From the NCBI GenBank assembly GCA_016793305.1, contig JAEUHU010000527.1:1-7537 (forward strand): a DNA stretch of 7,537 nt, given 5' to 3'. Of this stretch, positions 1 to 5,849 are shown in pieces. The notes beneath the pieces are model-generated. The model was given only the letters and a program-made list of their open reading frames with translations. It was not told the origin of the DNA and ran no database searches. This stretch comes from Planctomycetota bacterium (GTDB taxonomy: Bacteria; Planctomycetota; UBA1135; UBA2386). A program made the translations under genes and the position numbers. Position 1 is the first letter of the stretch, and each line of letters opens with the position of its first letter.

Positions 1-573
1 CTCGCCAACCGCATCGGCCGCGAGACGATCCTGCGCGAGGCGCTCGAAGTGTTCCCGGCGGCGAAGGAGTTCGACTTCGTGCTGTTCGACTGCCCGCCGT
101 CGCTCGGCGTGCTGAGTGCCAACGCGCTGGTCGCCGCCGACCACGTGGTGATCCCGATGCAGGCCGAGTACCTGTCGCTGCAGGGCATGGCCAAGCTGCT
201 CGAGGTGATCCAGCTGGTGCAGAAGCGGCTCAACCCGCAACTGCAGATCGCCTGCGTGCTGCCCTGCATGCTCGACGCGCGCACCAACCTCAGCACCGAG
301 GTGCTGCGCGAGATCGACGCACACTTCGGCTCGCTGCTGGCGAAGTCGCGCATCCGCAACAACGTCAAGCTCGCCGAGGCGCCGAGCTTCGGCCGCACGA
401 TCTTCGAGCACGCGCCCGACAGCAACGGCGCCCGCGACTACGAGGCGTTCGGTGCCGAGTTCCTCGCCATGATCGGCATGGCCGATGCGAACGGCGACAG
501 TGCTTCGGGCGAGCCGACCCCGCCGGTGGCCGACGAGCCGCCGCCCGCCGCGGAGGCGGGTGCCTCGGGCTGA
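1..573 (+). CDS. parA: ParA/Soj-family chromosome partitioning ATPase (5' truncated, C-terminal 190 residues)
   Basis: The reading frame is open from base 1, so the gene begins upstream; the GTG at 49 is internal, not the start. ParA proteins are Walker-type ATPases that bind the nucleoid and move ParB-parS complexes. The Walker A (KGGxGKT) segment lies outside the window. What remains is the second half of the domain: Walker B-like FVLFDCPPSLG around visible residues 26-36 (D30), then IPMQAEYLSLQG, a DARTNLS stretch and LAEAPSFGRTI, all diagnostic of the Soj/ParA family. The last ~30 residues are a low-complexity Glu/Pro/Ala tail without family similarity. The stop is TGA at 571-573. A ParA near dnaA is a common origin-proximal arrangement, but the usual downstream parB is absent here. 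Other MinD/ParA-like ATPases are possible but fit the EAPSFG segment less well. Confidence 0.93.
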   Translation, partial: LANRIGRETILREALEVFPAAKEFDFVLFDCPPSLGVLSANALVAADHVVIPMQAEYLSLQGMAKLLEVIQLVQKRLNPQLQIACVLPCMLDARTNLSTEVLREIDAHFGSLLAKSRIRNNVKLAEAPSFGRTIFEHAPDSNGARDYEAFGAEFLAMIGMADANGDSASGEPTPPVADEPPPAAEAGASG

Positions 574-609
574 GACGGCGCCGGGGAATGCGACGTCGCA
601 CCCGACCTC

Positions 610-1239
610 ATGTCGCCGTTCGCGTCGGTCGATACACGCGCCATGAAGCGCGACCGTGATCTCGACCGTCTGACGACCCTGCTCGGCCAGTGTCTCGGTC
701 GCATCGACGAACAGGCCTATCGACTGCAGCACGAGGACGAGGACGAACAGCAGGTCGACTCCGACGTGCTCGAGGACGAAGCCGCGCGACTGCAGGAGCT
801 GGTCGGCTCGCTGATCGAACGCGCCGCGGCGCCCGAACACGGCGACCTCGACGAAGTCGTGCACGCGGCCGTGCGCGGCTGCATGCAGGAGCTGGGTACT
901 CCGATCGTGGTGCGCCAGCGCCTCGCCGGCGACCTGCCGCCCGTCGCCTGCACGCCGGGCCAGCTCGCCTACGCGGTACAACGCGCGCTGGTGCTGGCGA
1001 CCGGCCGACTCGAGACCGGCGGCGAACTGCGCCTCACGACCCGTCGCGAGGACGACGTCGCGGTGCTCGAGCTCGAGGCCAGGGACGCGCGGCGGGACCG
1101 GAACCTGCAGAGCCGTGTGCAGACCCTGTGCGAGTTCGTGGCGTCGTTCCGCGGCCTCTGCCGCGTCGCCCACGACGAGCAGCAGAACCTGCTGATCGTG
1201 TTCGAGCTGCCGTTGGCATTGGCGATCGACGAGCACTGA
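610..1239 (+). CDS. Degenerate histidine-kinase-like ATPase domain protein (hypothetical, 209 aa)
   Basis: No exact family is recognised. The layout is that of a soluble two-component kinase core. Residues ~18-85 form a charged helical region with a very acidic patch (HEDEDEQQ, residues 41-48), then LQELVGSLIERA, like a dimerisation helix pair. Residues ~88-205 follow the order of a HATPase_c fold: DLDEVV, DLPPVACTPGQL, a helix at the N-box position, a GGELRLTT beta hairpin, and a final strand LIVFELPL (residues ~195-202). The nucleotide-binding residues are missing: the N-box asparagines are replaced (R125 and L129), the DxGxG loop reads EARDARRD (156-163), and no Gly-rich G2 loop is visible. 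H41 sits where a phospho-acceptor might be, but this is weak. It has no signal peptide, membrane segment or sensor domain. It lies 36 bp after parA and is probably co-transcribed. ATG 643 (MKRDRDLDRL) is an equally good start; neither has a ribosome-binding site. The coding call is firm; the fold is inferred by eye. Confidence 0.78.
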   Translation: MSPFASVDTRAMKRDRDLDRLTTLLGQCLGRIDEQAYRLQHEDEDEQQVDSDVLEDEAARLQELVGSLIERAAAPEHGDLDEVVHAAVRGCMQELGTPIVVRQRLAGDLPPVACTPGQLAYAVQRALVLATGRLETGGELRLTTRREDDVAVLELEARDARRDRNLQSRVQTLCEFVASFRGLCRVAHDEQQNLLIVFELPLALAIDEH

Positions 1240-1261
1240 GCGAGACGCCGTGCAAGCGCCG

Positions 1262-1281
1262 GGTCCGTGTCGCCACGGACC
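1262..1281. repeat. Perfect 8-bp hairpin in the gap before bshA
   Basis: The arms GGTCCGTG (1262-1269) and CACGGACC (1274-1281) are exact reverse complements around a 4-nt loop TCGC. It lies 23 bp after the stop of the kinase-like gene and about 80 bp before bshA. No T-run follows on either strand, so it is only a terminator-like or RNA-stability structure. It may separate the parA unit from the bshA unit. Confidence 0.4.
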
Positions 1282-1363
1282 GCCCCGGCCGACTCGAACG
1301 TTGCGCCGGCGGGACGAACGCGTTCCTCCGCCATCGCCAGCACGGCGCTAGCATGCGCGCCCA

Positions 1364-2473
1364 ATGCGCATCGGCATCGTCTGTTATCCGACCGTCGGCG
1401 GCAGTGGCGTGGTCGCCACCGAGATGGCCATCGCCCTGGCCCAGCGTGGGCACGACGTGCACCTGCTCAGCTACGACCGGCCGGGGCGCCTGCGCCGCGG
1501 CGTGCCGGGGCTGCGCTTCCACCACGTGCAGGTGTCGGCCTACCCGCTGTTCCGCTACCCGCCGTACGACCTGGCGCTGGCGACGCGCATGATCGAGGTA
1601 CGCGAGGAAGCGGACATCGACGTCTTCCACGTGCACTACGCGATCCCGCACGCGGTCAGCGCGTTCCTGGCCCGCAGCATGTGCGGCGACGACCGCTGCA
1701 TGCCGTTCGTGACGACGCTGCACGGCACGGACATCACCGTGGTCGGCAGCGACCGCGCCTACATGCGGCCGACGCGGTTCGCGCTCGAACAGTCGAACGC
1801 GGTGACCGCAGTCAGCCGGTTCCTCGCCGAGGAGACCCAGCTGGTGTTCGGCGTGCGCAAGGAGGTCGAGGTGGTGCACAACTTCGTCGACGTCGAGCGC
1901 TTCAGGCCGGGTGGACGCAAGCCGTGGACCGAGCGGCCCGACCAGGAACGGGTGCTGGTGCACGCGTCGAACTTCCGGCCGGTGAAGCGCACCGCCGACG
2001 TGGTGCGCGCGTTCGCACGGATCGAGCAGGAGCTGCCGGCGAAGCTGGTGCTGATCGGCGACGGTCCCGACCGCGAGCACGCACTGGCGGTCGCCAGCGA
2101 CCTCGGCGTGCTCGCCAAGGTCGAGCACCTCGGCATGCAGGAGAACGTGCAGGACCTGCTGCCGCAGGCGGACCTGTTCCTGTCGGCGTCGGAGACCGAG
2201 AGCTTCGGCCTGTCGATGCTGGAGGCGATGAGCTGCGGCGTGCCGTGCGTCAGCACCGACGTCGGCGGCGTGTCCGAGGTGCTCGGCGACACCGGGCGGC
2301 TCGTGCCGTTCGCCGATCCGGAGGCGATGGCGGCGGCGGCGCTGCCGCTGCTGCGCGACCCGGACCTGCATCGGCGGTTGGCGGAGGCGGCGCGGCAGCG
2401 CGCGGTCGAGCACTTCGCCACCGAGCGCATCGTCGAGCAGTACGAACGGATCTACCGCCGGGTCCTCGGATGA
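1364..2473 (+). CDS. bshA: N-acetyl-alpha-D-glucosaminyl L-malate synthase (bacillithiol glycosyltransferase)
   Basis: BshA is a cytoplasmic GT-B fold, family GT4, retaining glycosyltransferase. It transfers GlcNAc from UDP-GlcNAc to L-malate, the first step of bacillithiol synthesis. The 369 residues match the family's usual length and recognisable segments in order: CYPTVGGSG (7-15) at the glycine-rich nucleotide/acceptor loop, FRYPPYDLALA, HVHYAIPHA (89-97), TTLHGTDIT (H120, D123), NFVDVERF, HASNFRPVKR, and the GT4 E-x7-E pair within ESFGLSMLE (E279, E287), then CGVPC. The CYPxxGGSG and HYAIPHA segments separate BshA from generic GT4 enzymes. The start is fixed by the conserved MRIGI N-terminus; no Shine-Dalgarno precedes it. 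A TAGCAT hexamer at 1349-1354, nine bases before the ATG, could be a -10 element of a leaderless transcript (weak). It overlaps the next gene by 4 bp. BshB and BshC are not in the window. Confidence 0.93.
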   Translation: MRIGIVCYPTVGGSGVVATEMAIALAQRGHDVHLLSYDRPGRLRRGVPGLRFHHVQVSAYPLFRYPPYDLALATRMIEVREEADIDVFHVHYAIPHAVSAFLARSMCGDDRCMPFVTTLHGTDITVVGSDRAYMRPTRFALEQSNAVTAVSRFLAEETQLVFGVRKEVEVVHNFVDVERFRPGGRKPWTERPDQERVLVHASNFRPVKRTADVVRAFARIEQELPAKLVLIGDGPDREHALAVASDLGVLAKVEHLGMQENVQDLLPQADLFLSASETESFGLSMLEAMSCGVPCVSTDVGGVSEVLGDTGRLVPFADPEAMAAAALPLLRDPDLHRRLAEAARQRAVEHFATERIVEQYERIYRRVLG

Positions 2474-3591
2474 GCCGACCGTCGGCAGGTTACTTCTGCG
2501 ACCACAACGCCGGAGCCCCAGTGCTGCCGGAGGTGCTCGAACGGTTCGTCGCAGTCGAACGCGACTGCCCCGGCAACCCGGCGAGTTCCCATGCCGCCGG
2601 ACGCCGGGCGCGGGCCGTGCTCGAGGACGCGCGCGAACGGATCGCCGCGGTGTTCGGGCTCGCCGCCGGAGACGTGCTGTTCGTCAGTGGGGGCACCGAG
2701 GCCGCCAACCTGGCCGTCACCGGGCTCGGTGATCCGAACCTGCCGGTGCTGCTGTCGCCGGCCGAGCACCCGGCGGTGCGCGAGCCAGCCGAACGCCGGG
2801 GGCTGCACGAATGGCAGGTCGATGCCGATGGCGCGACGCGAGTGACCGAGCCGAGCGTCCCGGTCGGTCTCGTCGCGTGTGTGCACGCCCAGAGCGAACT
2901 CGGCACCCTGCAGCCGGTCGAAGCAGCGGCGGCACTCGCCGGCCGGCTCGGGTTGCCGCTGTTCGTCGACGCGGCCCAGACGCTCGGTCGCTGTCCGGTC
3001 GCGCCGGTGCTGGCGCTCGCGTCGGCAGTGGCGCTGTCTCCGCACAAGTGCGGCGGTCTGCGTGGTCACGGCGTTCTGATGGGCCACGGCCTGCAGCATC
3101 AGCTGCGTCCGCTGCTGGTCGGTGGTGGCCAGGAGTTCGGGTTGCGTCCGGGTACGCAGAGCCCGGCCCTCGCTGCTGCGAACGCCTTCGCGATCGAGCG
3201 CGCGGCTGCCGAGACCGAGGTGCGAGCCGCTCGCATGCACGCCGCCCGCGAAGCGTTCCTCGGCGGCCTCGCGGCGAGCGGTGCGGTGCATCGGCTGCTC
3301 ACGCCGCGGGCACGCAGCCTGCCCAACACGGCGATGCTGCACTTCCCTGGGATCGACGGGCGCAACTTGCTGCCCACCCTCGATCTGGCCGGCGTGTTCG
3401 CGTCGCACGGCTCGGCCTGCTCGTCGGGTTCGCCGATGCCACCACGCATCCTGCGCGCGATCGGACTCGACGACGAGACTGCGCGTGCCTGCGTACGCTT
3501 CAGCTTGGGTTGGAGCGACGACACGCGCACCAGCCAGGATGCAGGTCGACACACCGGCGAGGTGGTGCGACGTCGACAACAAAAAATCTGA
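2470..3591 (+). CDS. Cysteine desulfurase, NifS/IscS-type class V aminotransferase family
   Basis: A PLP enzyme that removes sulfur from L-cysteine as an enzyme persulfide, feeding Fe-S cluster assembly or tRNA thiolation. The 373-residue protein shows the family landmarks: YFCDHNAGAP near the N-terminus, SGGTEAANLAV (cofactor phosphate), AEHPAV (H100 stacks on PLP), VDAAQ (D167, Q170), SPHK with the Schiff-base lysine K193, RPGTQ, GSACSSG with catalytic C317, and VRFSLG (substrate-carboxylate Arg). The K-to-C spacing (124) is close to that of E. coli IscS (122, from memory). One departure: the family NNExG segment reads QSELG (141-145), so the PLP-contacting Asn appears to be Ser142. The C-terminal ~20 residues are arginine-rich and diverge from the usual helix. 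The ATG shares ATGA with the bshA stop, so translation is probably coupled. Which sulfur pathway it serves cannot be told; a link to bacillithiol is suggested only by position. It is somewhat short for IscS (~400). Confidence 0.9.
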   Translation: MSRPSAGYFCDHNAGAPVLPEVLERFVAVERDCPGNPASSHAAGRRARAVLEDARERIAAVFGLAAGDVLFVSGGTEAANLAVTGLGDPNLPVLLSPAEHPAVREPAERRGLHEWQVDADGATRVTEPSVPVGLVACVHAQSELGTLQPVEAAAALAGRLGLPLFVDAAQTLGRCPVAPVLALASAVALSPHKCGGLRGHGVLMGHGLQHQLRPLLVGGGQEFGLRPGTQSPALAAANAFAIERAAAETEVRAARMHAAREAFLGGLAASGAVHRLLTPRARSLPNTAMLHFPGIDGRNLLPTLDLAGVFASHGSACSSGSPMPPRILRAIGLDDETARACVRFSLGWSDDTRTSQDAGRHTGEVVRRRQQKI

Positions 3592-3614
3592 GCGCCACGC
3601 GATGGCGTGTGCGC
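3592..3614. terminator. Hairpin immediately after the desulfurase stop
   Basis: The arms GCGCCACGC (3592-3600) and GCGTG-T-GCGC (3605-3614) pair over 9 bp with a single bulged T and loop GATG. The structure begins on the base after TGA. There is no T-run on the + side. On the minus strand the hairpin is followed after five bases by six T (complement of the A-run at 3581-3586), the layout of an intrinsic terminator for leftward transcription. It may act only as a 3' stabiliser of the bshA-desulfurase message. Confidence 0.4.
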
Positions 3615-3621
3615 GATGCGT

Positions 3622-3640
3622 CGACGACTCCAAGTCGTTG
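3622..3640. terminator. Second hairpin after the desulfurase
   Basis: The stem is CGACGACT (3622-3629) with AGTCGTTG (3633-3640), eight pairs including one G-T, around a CCA loop. It sits seven bases after the first hairpin. What follows is AGTTGCCC, not a proper U-tract. Together the two hairpins plausibly mark the 3' end of the bshA-desulfurase transcript, perhaps with Rho. Confidence 0.35.
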
Positions 3641-3916
3641 AGTTGCCCTGAGGCAGCGTGCAGAGGTTGGTAAGAGCGTGTGAGGAACTCGTCGAGATCC
3701 GTGCGCAAAGTACCACGCGGTCTCTTGCATGGTCTCGAGCGCTCGCTAAGAACGGACCCTCAGTCGCCGAGCCGACACCGGATGCCTACCGGGGTCGGTT
3801 CGACCAGCAGCGCCAGCCAGCCGCCCTCTCGGAACCGTTCGCTGCCAGAACGGCCTTCCTGGAACCAACCTCGGCTCACTCCCGAGGTCCCGCACGACTC
3901 GCTTCGCGCTACCGGT

Positions 3917-3925
3917 CTGTCCACA
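3917..3925 (+). promoter_or_regulatory. Candidate DnaA box upstream of dnaA
   Basis: CTGTCCACA matches TTATCCACA at 7 of 9 positions and the high-GC variant TTGTCCACA at 8 of 9. It lies 33 bp before the dnaA ATG, a place where DnaA autoregulation is common. It resembles the 9-mers in the dnaA-dnaN gap. A single degenerate 9-mer is weak on its own. Confidence 0.4.
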
Positions 3926-3958
3926 CCCAACCTCCCTCGTCCCTACACCTTGCCCACC

Positions 3959-5473
3959 ATGGCGGACGCCGACGTTCCCGATCCTGTGGCCACGCCGACC
4001 AACGTGCCCCTGCAGACGGAACGATCCCTGCTGCGCACCATCGTCCAGCAGCTTTCGGCGCGGGTGCGCCGCGAGCAGCTGGAGACCTGGTTCCGCTCCC
4101 TCGACGTGCGTCGTGCCGACGACCACGAGGTCGAACTTTCGGTGACCAGCCAGTTCGTCCGTGACTGGCTGGCCAAGAACTACCTCGCCGTGCTGGGCGA
4201 GGTCGTTGGCTCGCTCGGCCAGCCGAAGCGTCGGGTGGTGTTGACCCACCGCGACGAGGACGGCTGGGACAGCCTGCGGTTCGTGCAGCCCAACTCGGTG
4301 TCGGACGAGATCGACCGGCTGATGCGTCTGCGCGACGAACGAATCCCGGCCGGACCGGTCACCACCGCAGCTGGCTCGGGGTCCTTTGGTGGCGTGGCTC
4401 CGATGCCTGCGGCGACCGGAGTGCCCGCACCCCGACGACTCGGCAACCAGCTGAACCCGAACTACACGTTCGACAAGTTCGTCGTCGGCCCGTGCAACCG
4501 CCTCGCCCATGCGTCGGCACTGGCGATCGGCGAGAACCCTGGCTGCGCCTACAACCCGCTGTTCGTGCACGGCAACGTGGGCTTGGGCAAGTCGCACCTG
4601 CTGCAGGCCATCTGCCACACGGTGCTGCGCCGCGACCCGAAGGCCCGCGTGCTCTACCTGAGCTGCGAGGACTTCACCAACGCGTTCATCCAATCGATCC
4701 AGAGCCACCAGGTCGACCAGTTCCGGGACCTCTACCGGAGCGCCGACGTGCTGGTGATCGACGACGTGCAGTTCCTGGCCAACAAGGACAAGACCCAGGA
4801 CGAGTTCTTCCACACGTTCAACGCGCTCTACGACGCACAGAAGCAGATCGTGCTGTCGTCGGATCGACCGCCGGTCGAGATCCCGACCATCGAGGAACGG
4901 CTGGTCTCGCGCTTCAAGTGGGGCCTGGTCGCCGAGGTCGAGGCGCCGTGCTTCGACACCCGTGTGGCCATCGTGCGTCGCAAGGCGGCCGGCCGCGGCG
5001 TCGATCTGCCCGAGGACGTCGCCCGCTTCCTGGCGGAGCGCGTGGCCACCAACATCCGCGAGCTCGAGGGGGCGGTCATCAAGGTGGTCGGCATCGCGGC
5101 GATCACCGAGCAGCCGATCACCCTGGCGCTCGCCGAGAGCTGTATCCGCGGCATGCCGGTCCGGCAGACCCAGGTGTCGGCCGACGACATCATGTCGCTG
5201 ATCACCAGCGAGTTCGCGATCACCGCCCGGGAACTGACCGGCAAGAGCCGCACCCAGACGGTCAGCCTGCCGCGCCAGATCGCGATGTTCCTGCTGCGCG
5301 AGCACACCGAGAGCTCGCTCGAGGACGTGGGCCGCATCTTCGGCAACCGCGACCACACGACGGTCCTCTACGCCGTCAACAAGATCAAGGAGCGCACGCA
5401 GAAGGACCGCATGTTCAAGGAGCTGCTCGATGGTCTGGGCAGCCGATTGATGACTCGCGGGTTCCGCGCCTGA
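3959..5473 (+). CDS. dnaA: Chromosomal replication initiator protein DnaA
   Basis: DnaA binds oriC as an ATP-dependent AAA+ oligomer, melts the origin and recruits the helicase. All four domains are visible in 504 residues. Domain I (~20-85) contains LETWFRSL. The linker (~105-160) is Gly/Pro/Ala-rich. Domain III begins at LNPNYTFDKFVVG, with Walker A GNVGLGKS (205-212), Walker B VIDDVQF (D268, D269), SSDRPP, box VII ERLVSRF (R314, R318) and sensor II NIRELEG (365-371). Domain IV ends with the helix-turn-helix signature GNRDHTTVL (462-470). Usual family forms are GGVGLGKT and GGRDHTTV, so there are small substitutions at both sites. The start at 3959 places domain I ~20 residues in, as usual; the open frame back to 3680 has no DnaA-like residues. 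No Shine-Dalgarno precedes the ATG, and the leader is pyrimidine-rich. It is transcribed towards the candidate origin at 5474-6083. Confidence 0.97.
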   Translation: MADADVPDPVATPTNVPLQTERSLLRTIVQQLSARVRREQLETWFRSLDVRRADDHEVELSVTSQFVRDWLAKNYLAVLGEVVGSLGQPKRRVVLTHRDEDGWDSLRFVQPNSVSDEIDRLMRLRDERIPAGPVTTAAGSGSFGGVAPMPAATGVPAPRRLGNQLNPNYTFDKFVVGPCNRLAHASALAIGENPGCAYNPLFVHGNVGLGKSHLLQAICHTVLRRDPKARVLYLSCEDFTNAFIQSIQSHQVDQFRDLYRSADVLVIDDVQFLANKDKTQDEFFHTFNALYDAQKQIVLSSDRPPVEIPTIEERLVSRFKWGLVAEVEAPCFDTRVAIVRRKAAGRGVDLPEDVARFLAERVATNIRELEGAVIKVVGIAAITEQPITLALAESCIRGMPVRQTQVSADDIMSLITSEFAITARELTGKSRTQTVSLPRQIAMFLLREHTESSLEDVGRIFGNRDHTTVLYAVNKIKERTQKDRMFKELLDGLGSRLMTRGFRA

Positions 5474-5474
5474 T

Positions 5475-5528
5475 CGGTCGACTGCCTTGCCGGTCGACCG
5501 CCTGATCGCCGGCCTACCGACCGCCGGC
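5475..5528 (+). terminator. Two hairpins just after the dnaA stop
   Basis: The first has arms CGGTCGAC (5475-5482) and GTCGACCG (5493-5500), a perfect 8-bp stem with a 10-nt loop, starting two bases after TGA. The second pairs GCCGGC (5508-5513) with GCCGGC (5523-5528) around a 9-nt loop. Neither is followed by a T-run. They could end or protect the dnaA message, or be DNA structure in the origin region. Confidence 0.4.
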
Positions 5529-5658
5529 TGCCCGATGGAGACTTCCTGGCCACCTGGCAGGCGTTCGGCCGCCGTGGGCCACGCGACGTCCCACTCGATG
5601 CCTCGGCTCCTCCAGGGCCCCCATCGAGGTTGGCTTCCGACACCGTTCGACGAGGCAC

Positions 5659-5690
5659 GCCTGGACCGAGCCGTGTCCAGGCCATCTTTT
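5659..5690 (+). terminator. Intrinsic terminator-like hairpin with T-run
   Basis: The arms GCCTGGAC (5659-5666) and GTCCAGGC (5675-5682) are exact complements around an 8-nt loop, followed by CATCTTTT (5683-5690). This is the only hairpin in the window with a T-run on the + side. It lies ~186 bp past the dnaA stop, so it ends either a long dnaA 3' UTR or a separate short transcript beginning in the gap. Confidence 0.5.
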
Positions 5691-5753
5691 GACGGCTGGG
5701 AGTTGGCGTCGGACACCTCGCCAAGCTGCTGGGTGGTACTCCGTCGCGAGATC

Positions 5754-5762
5754 TGTGCAGAG
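5754..5762 (-). promoter_or_regulatory. Candidate DnaA box 1 in the dnaA-dnaN gap
   Basis: Read on the minus strand this is CTCTGCACA, 6 of 9 to TTATCCACA. It differs by only one base from the 9-mers at 5876 (TTCTGCACA) and 5957 (CTCTCCACA), so its support comes from the shared local pattern YTSTSCACA rather than from the E. coli consensus. Confidence 0.3.
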
Positions 5763-5790
5763 TCGTGGGAGCTTCGCTGGATGGTTGGGT

Positions 5791-5810
5791 GAGTCTCGTG
5801 CACGAGTCTC
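5791..5810. repeat. 20-bp imperfect palindrome (core CTCGTGCACGAG)
   Basis: The 12-bp core at 5795-5806 is a perfect palindrome centred between 5800 and 5801. One mismatched T on each side is followed by GAG/CTC, extending symmetry to 20 bp. It looks like a dimeric-protein operator. It is not the usual parS sequence, whose centre is CACGTG, whereas this one is GTGCAC. Confidence 0.5.
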
Positions 5811-5817
5811 CCAGGGC

Positions 5818-5837
5818 TCGGGACCGGTAGGTCCCGA
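5818..5837. repeat. Perfect 8-bp inverted repeat with GGTA loop
   Basis: TCGGGACC (5818-5825) and GGTCCCGA (5830-5837) are exact reverse complements around a 4-base spacer. It starts seven bases after the preceding palindrome and directly abuts the next. No T-run follows, so termination is unlikely. Confidence 0.5.
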
Positions 5838-5849
5838 CCGTCGCGACGG
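5838..5849. repeat. 12-bp perfect palindrome CCGTCGCGACGG
   Basis: The twelve bases read the same on both strands. It is the third inverted repeat in a row within 59 bp. The first nine bases (CCGTCGCGA) also occur at 5741-5749. Confidence 0.5.

Larger units (their letters stand above)
3592..3958. other. Non-coding region upstream of dnaA
   Basis: This 367-bp gap has no convincing gene. The frame of dnaA stays open back to 3680, but the extra residues are a Ser/Pro/Arg-rich composition artefact with no DnaA similarity. Besides the two proximal hairpins it holds a 10-bp palindrome (CGAGCGCTCG, 3736-3745), a 5-bp hairpin at 3793-3805 and a 7-bp hairpin at 3868-3888. From 3741 to the ATG I count about 96 C against 51 G, so the leader is strongly C-rich. 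One DnaA-box-like 9-mer lies at 3917-3925. I see no convincing sigma-70 promoter, tRNA or known small RNA. Confidence 0.6.

Noticed and set aside
1034..2413. Open frame of 459 codons on the minus strand opposite bshA
   Set aside because: Composition-driven shadow of bshA and of the kinase-like gene; low complexity and without domains.
3791..3812. GGTTCGACC resembling a tRNA T-loop
   Set aside because: The flanks do not form a 5-bp T-stem and no acceptor or anticodon arm fits; it is a small GGTCG/CGACC hairpin.
3680..3958. 93-codon N-terminal extension of DnaA
   Set aside because: The added residues are Ser/Pro/Arg-rich and unlike DnaA domain I, which fits a start at 3959; the stretch is a C-rich non-coding leader.
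5689..5717. TTGACG as a -35 promoter element
   Set aside because: No acceptable -10 hexamer 16-18 bp downstream, and the T-run fits better as the tail of the preceding hairpin.
5487..5792. Possible 101-codon gene in the dnaA-dnaN gap
   Set aside because: It crosses several inverted repeats and a terminator-like hairpin, lacks an RBS, and the translation has no recognisable feature.
3746..5803. Long open frame of 685 codons on the minus strand opposite dnaA
   Set aside because: Antisense to an unmistakable dnaA; the translation is rich in Arg, His, Val and Gln in the manner of GC-rich shadow frames and shows no family motifs.
5791..5810. Palindrome considered as a canonical parS site
   Set aside because: Its centre is GTGCAC with CTC arms, not the CACGTG centre and TTTC arms of the conserved site; kept only as a hypothesis of a divergent site.
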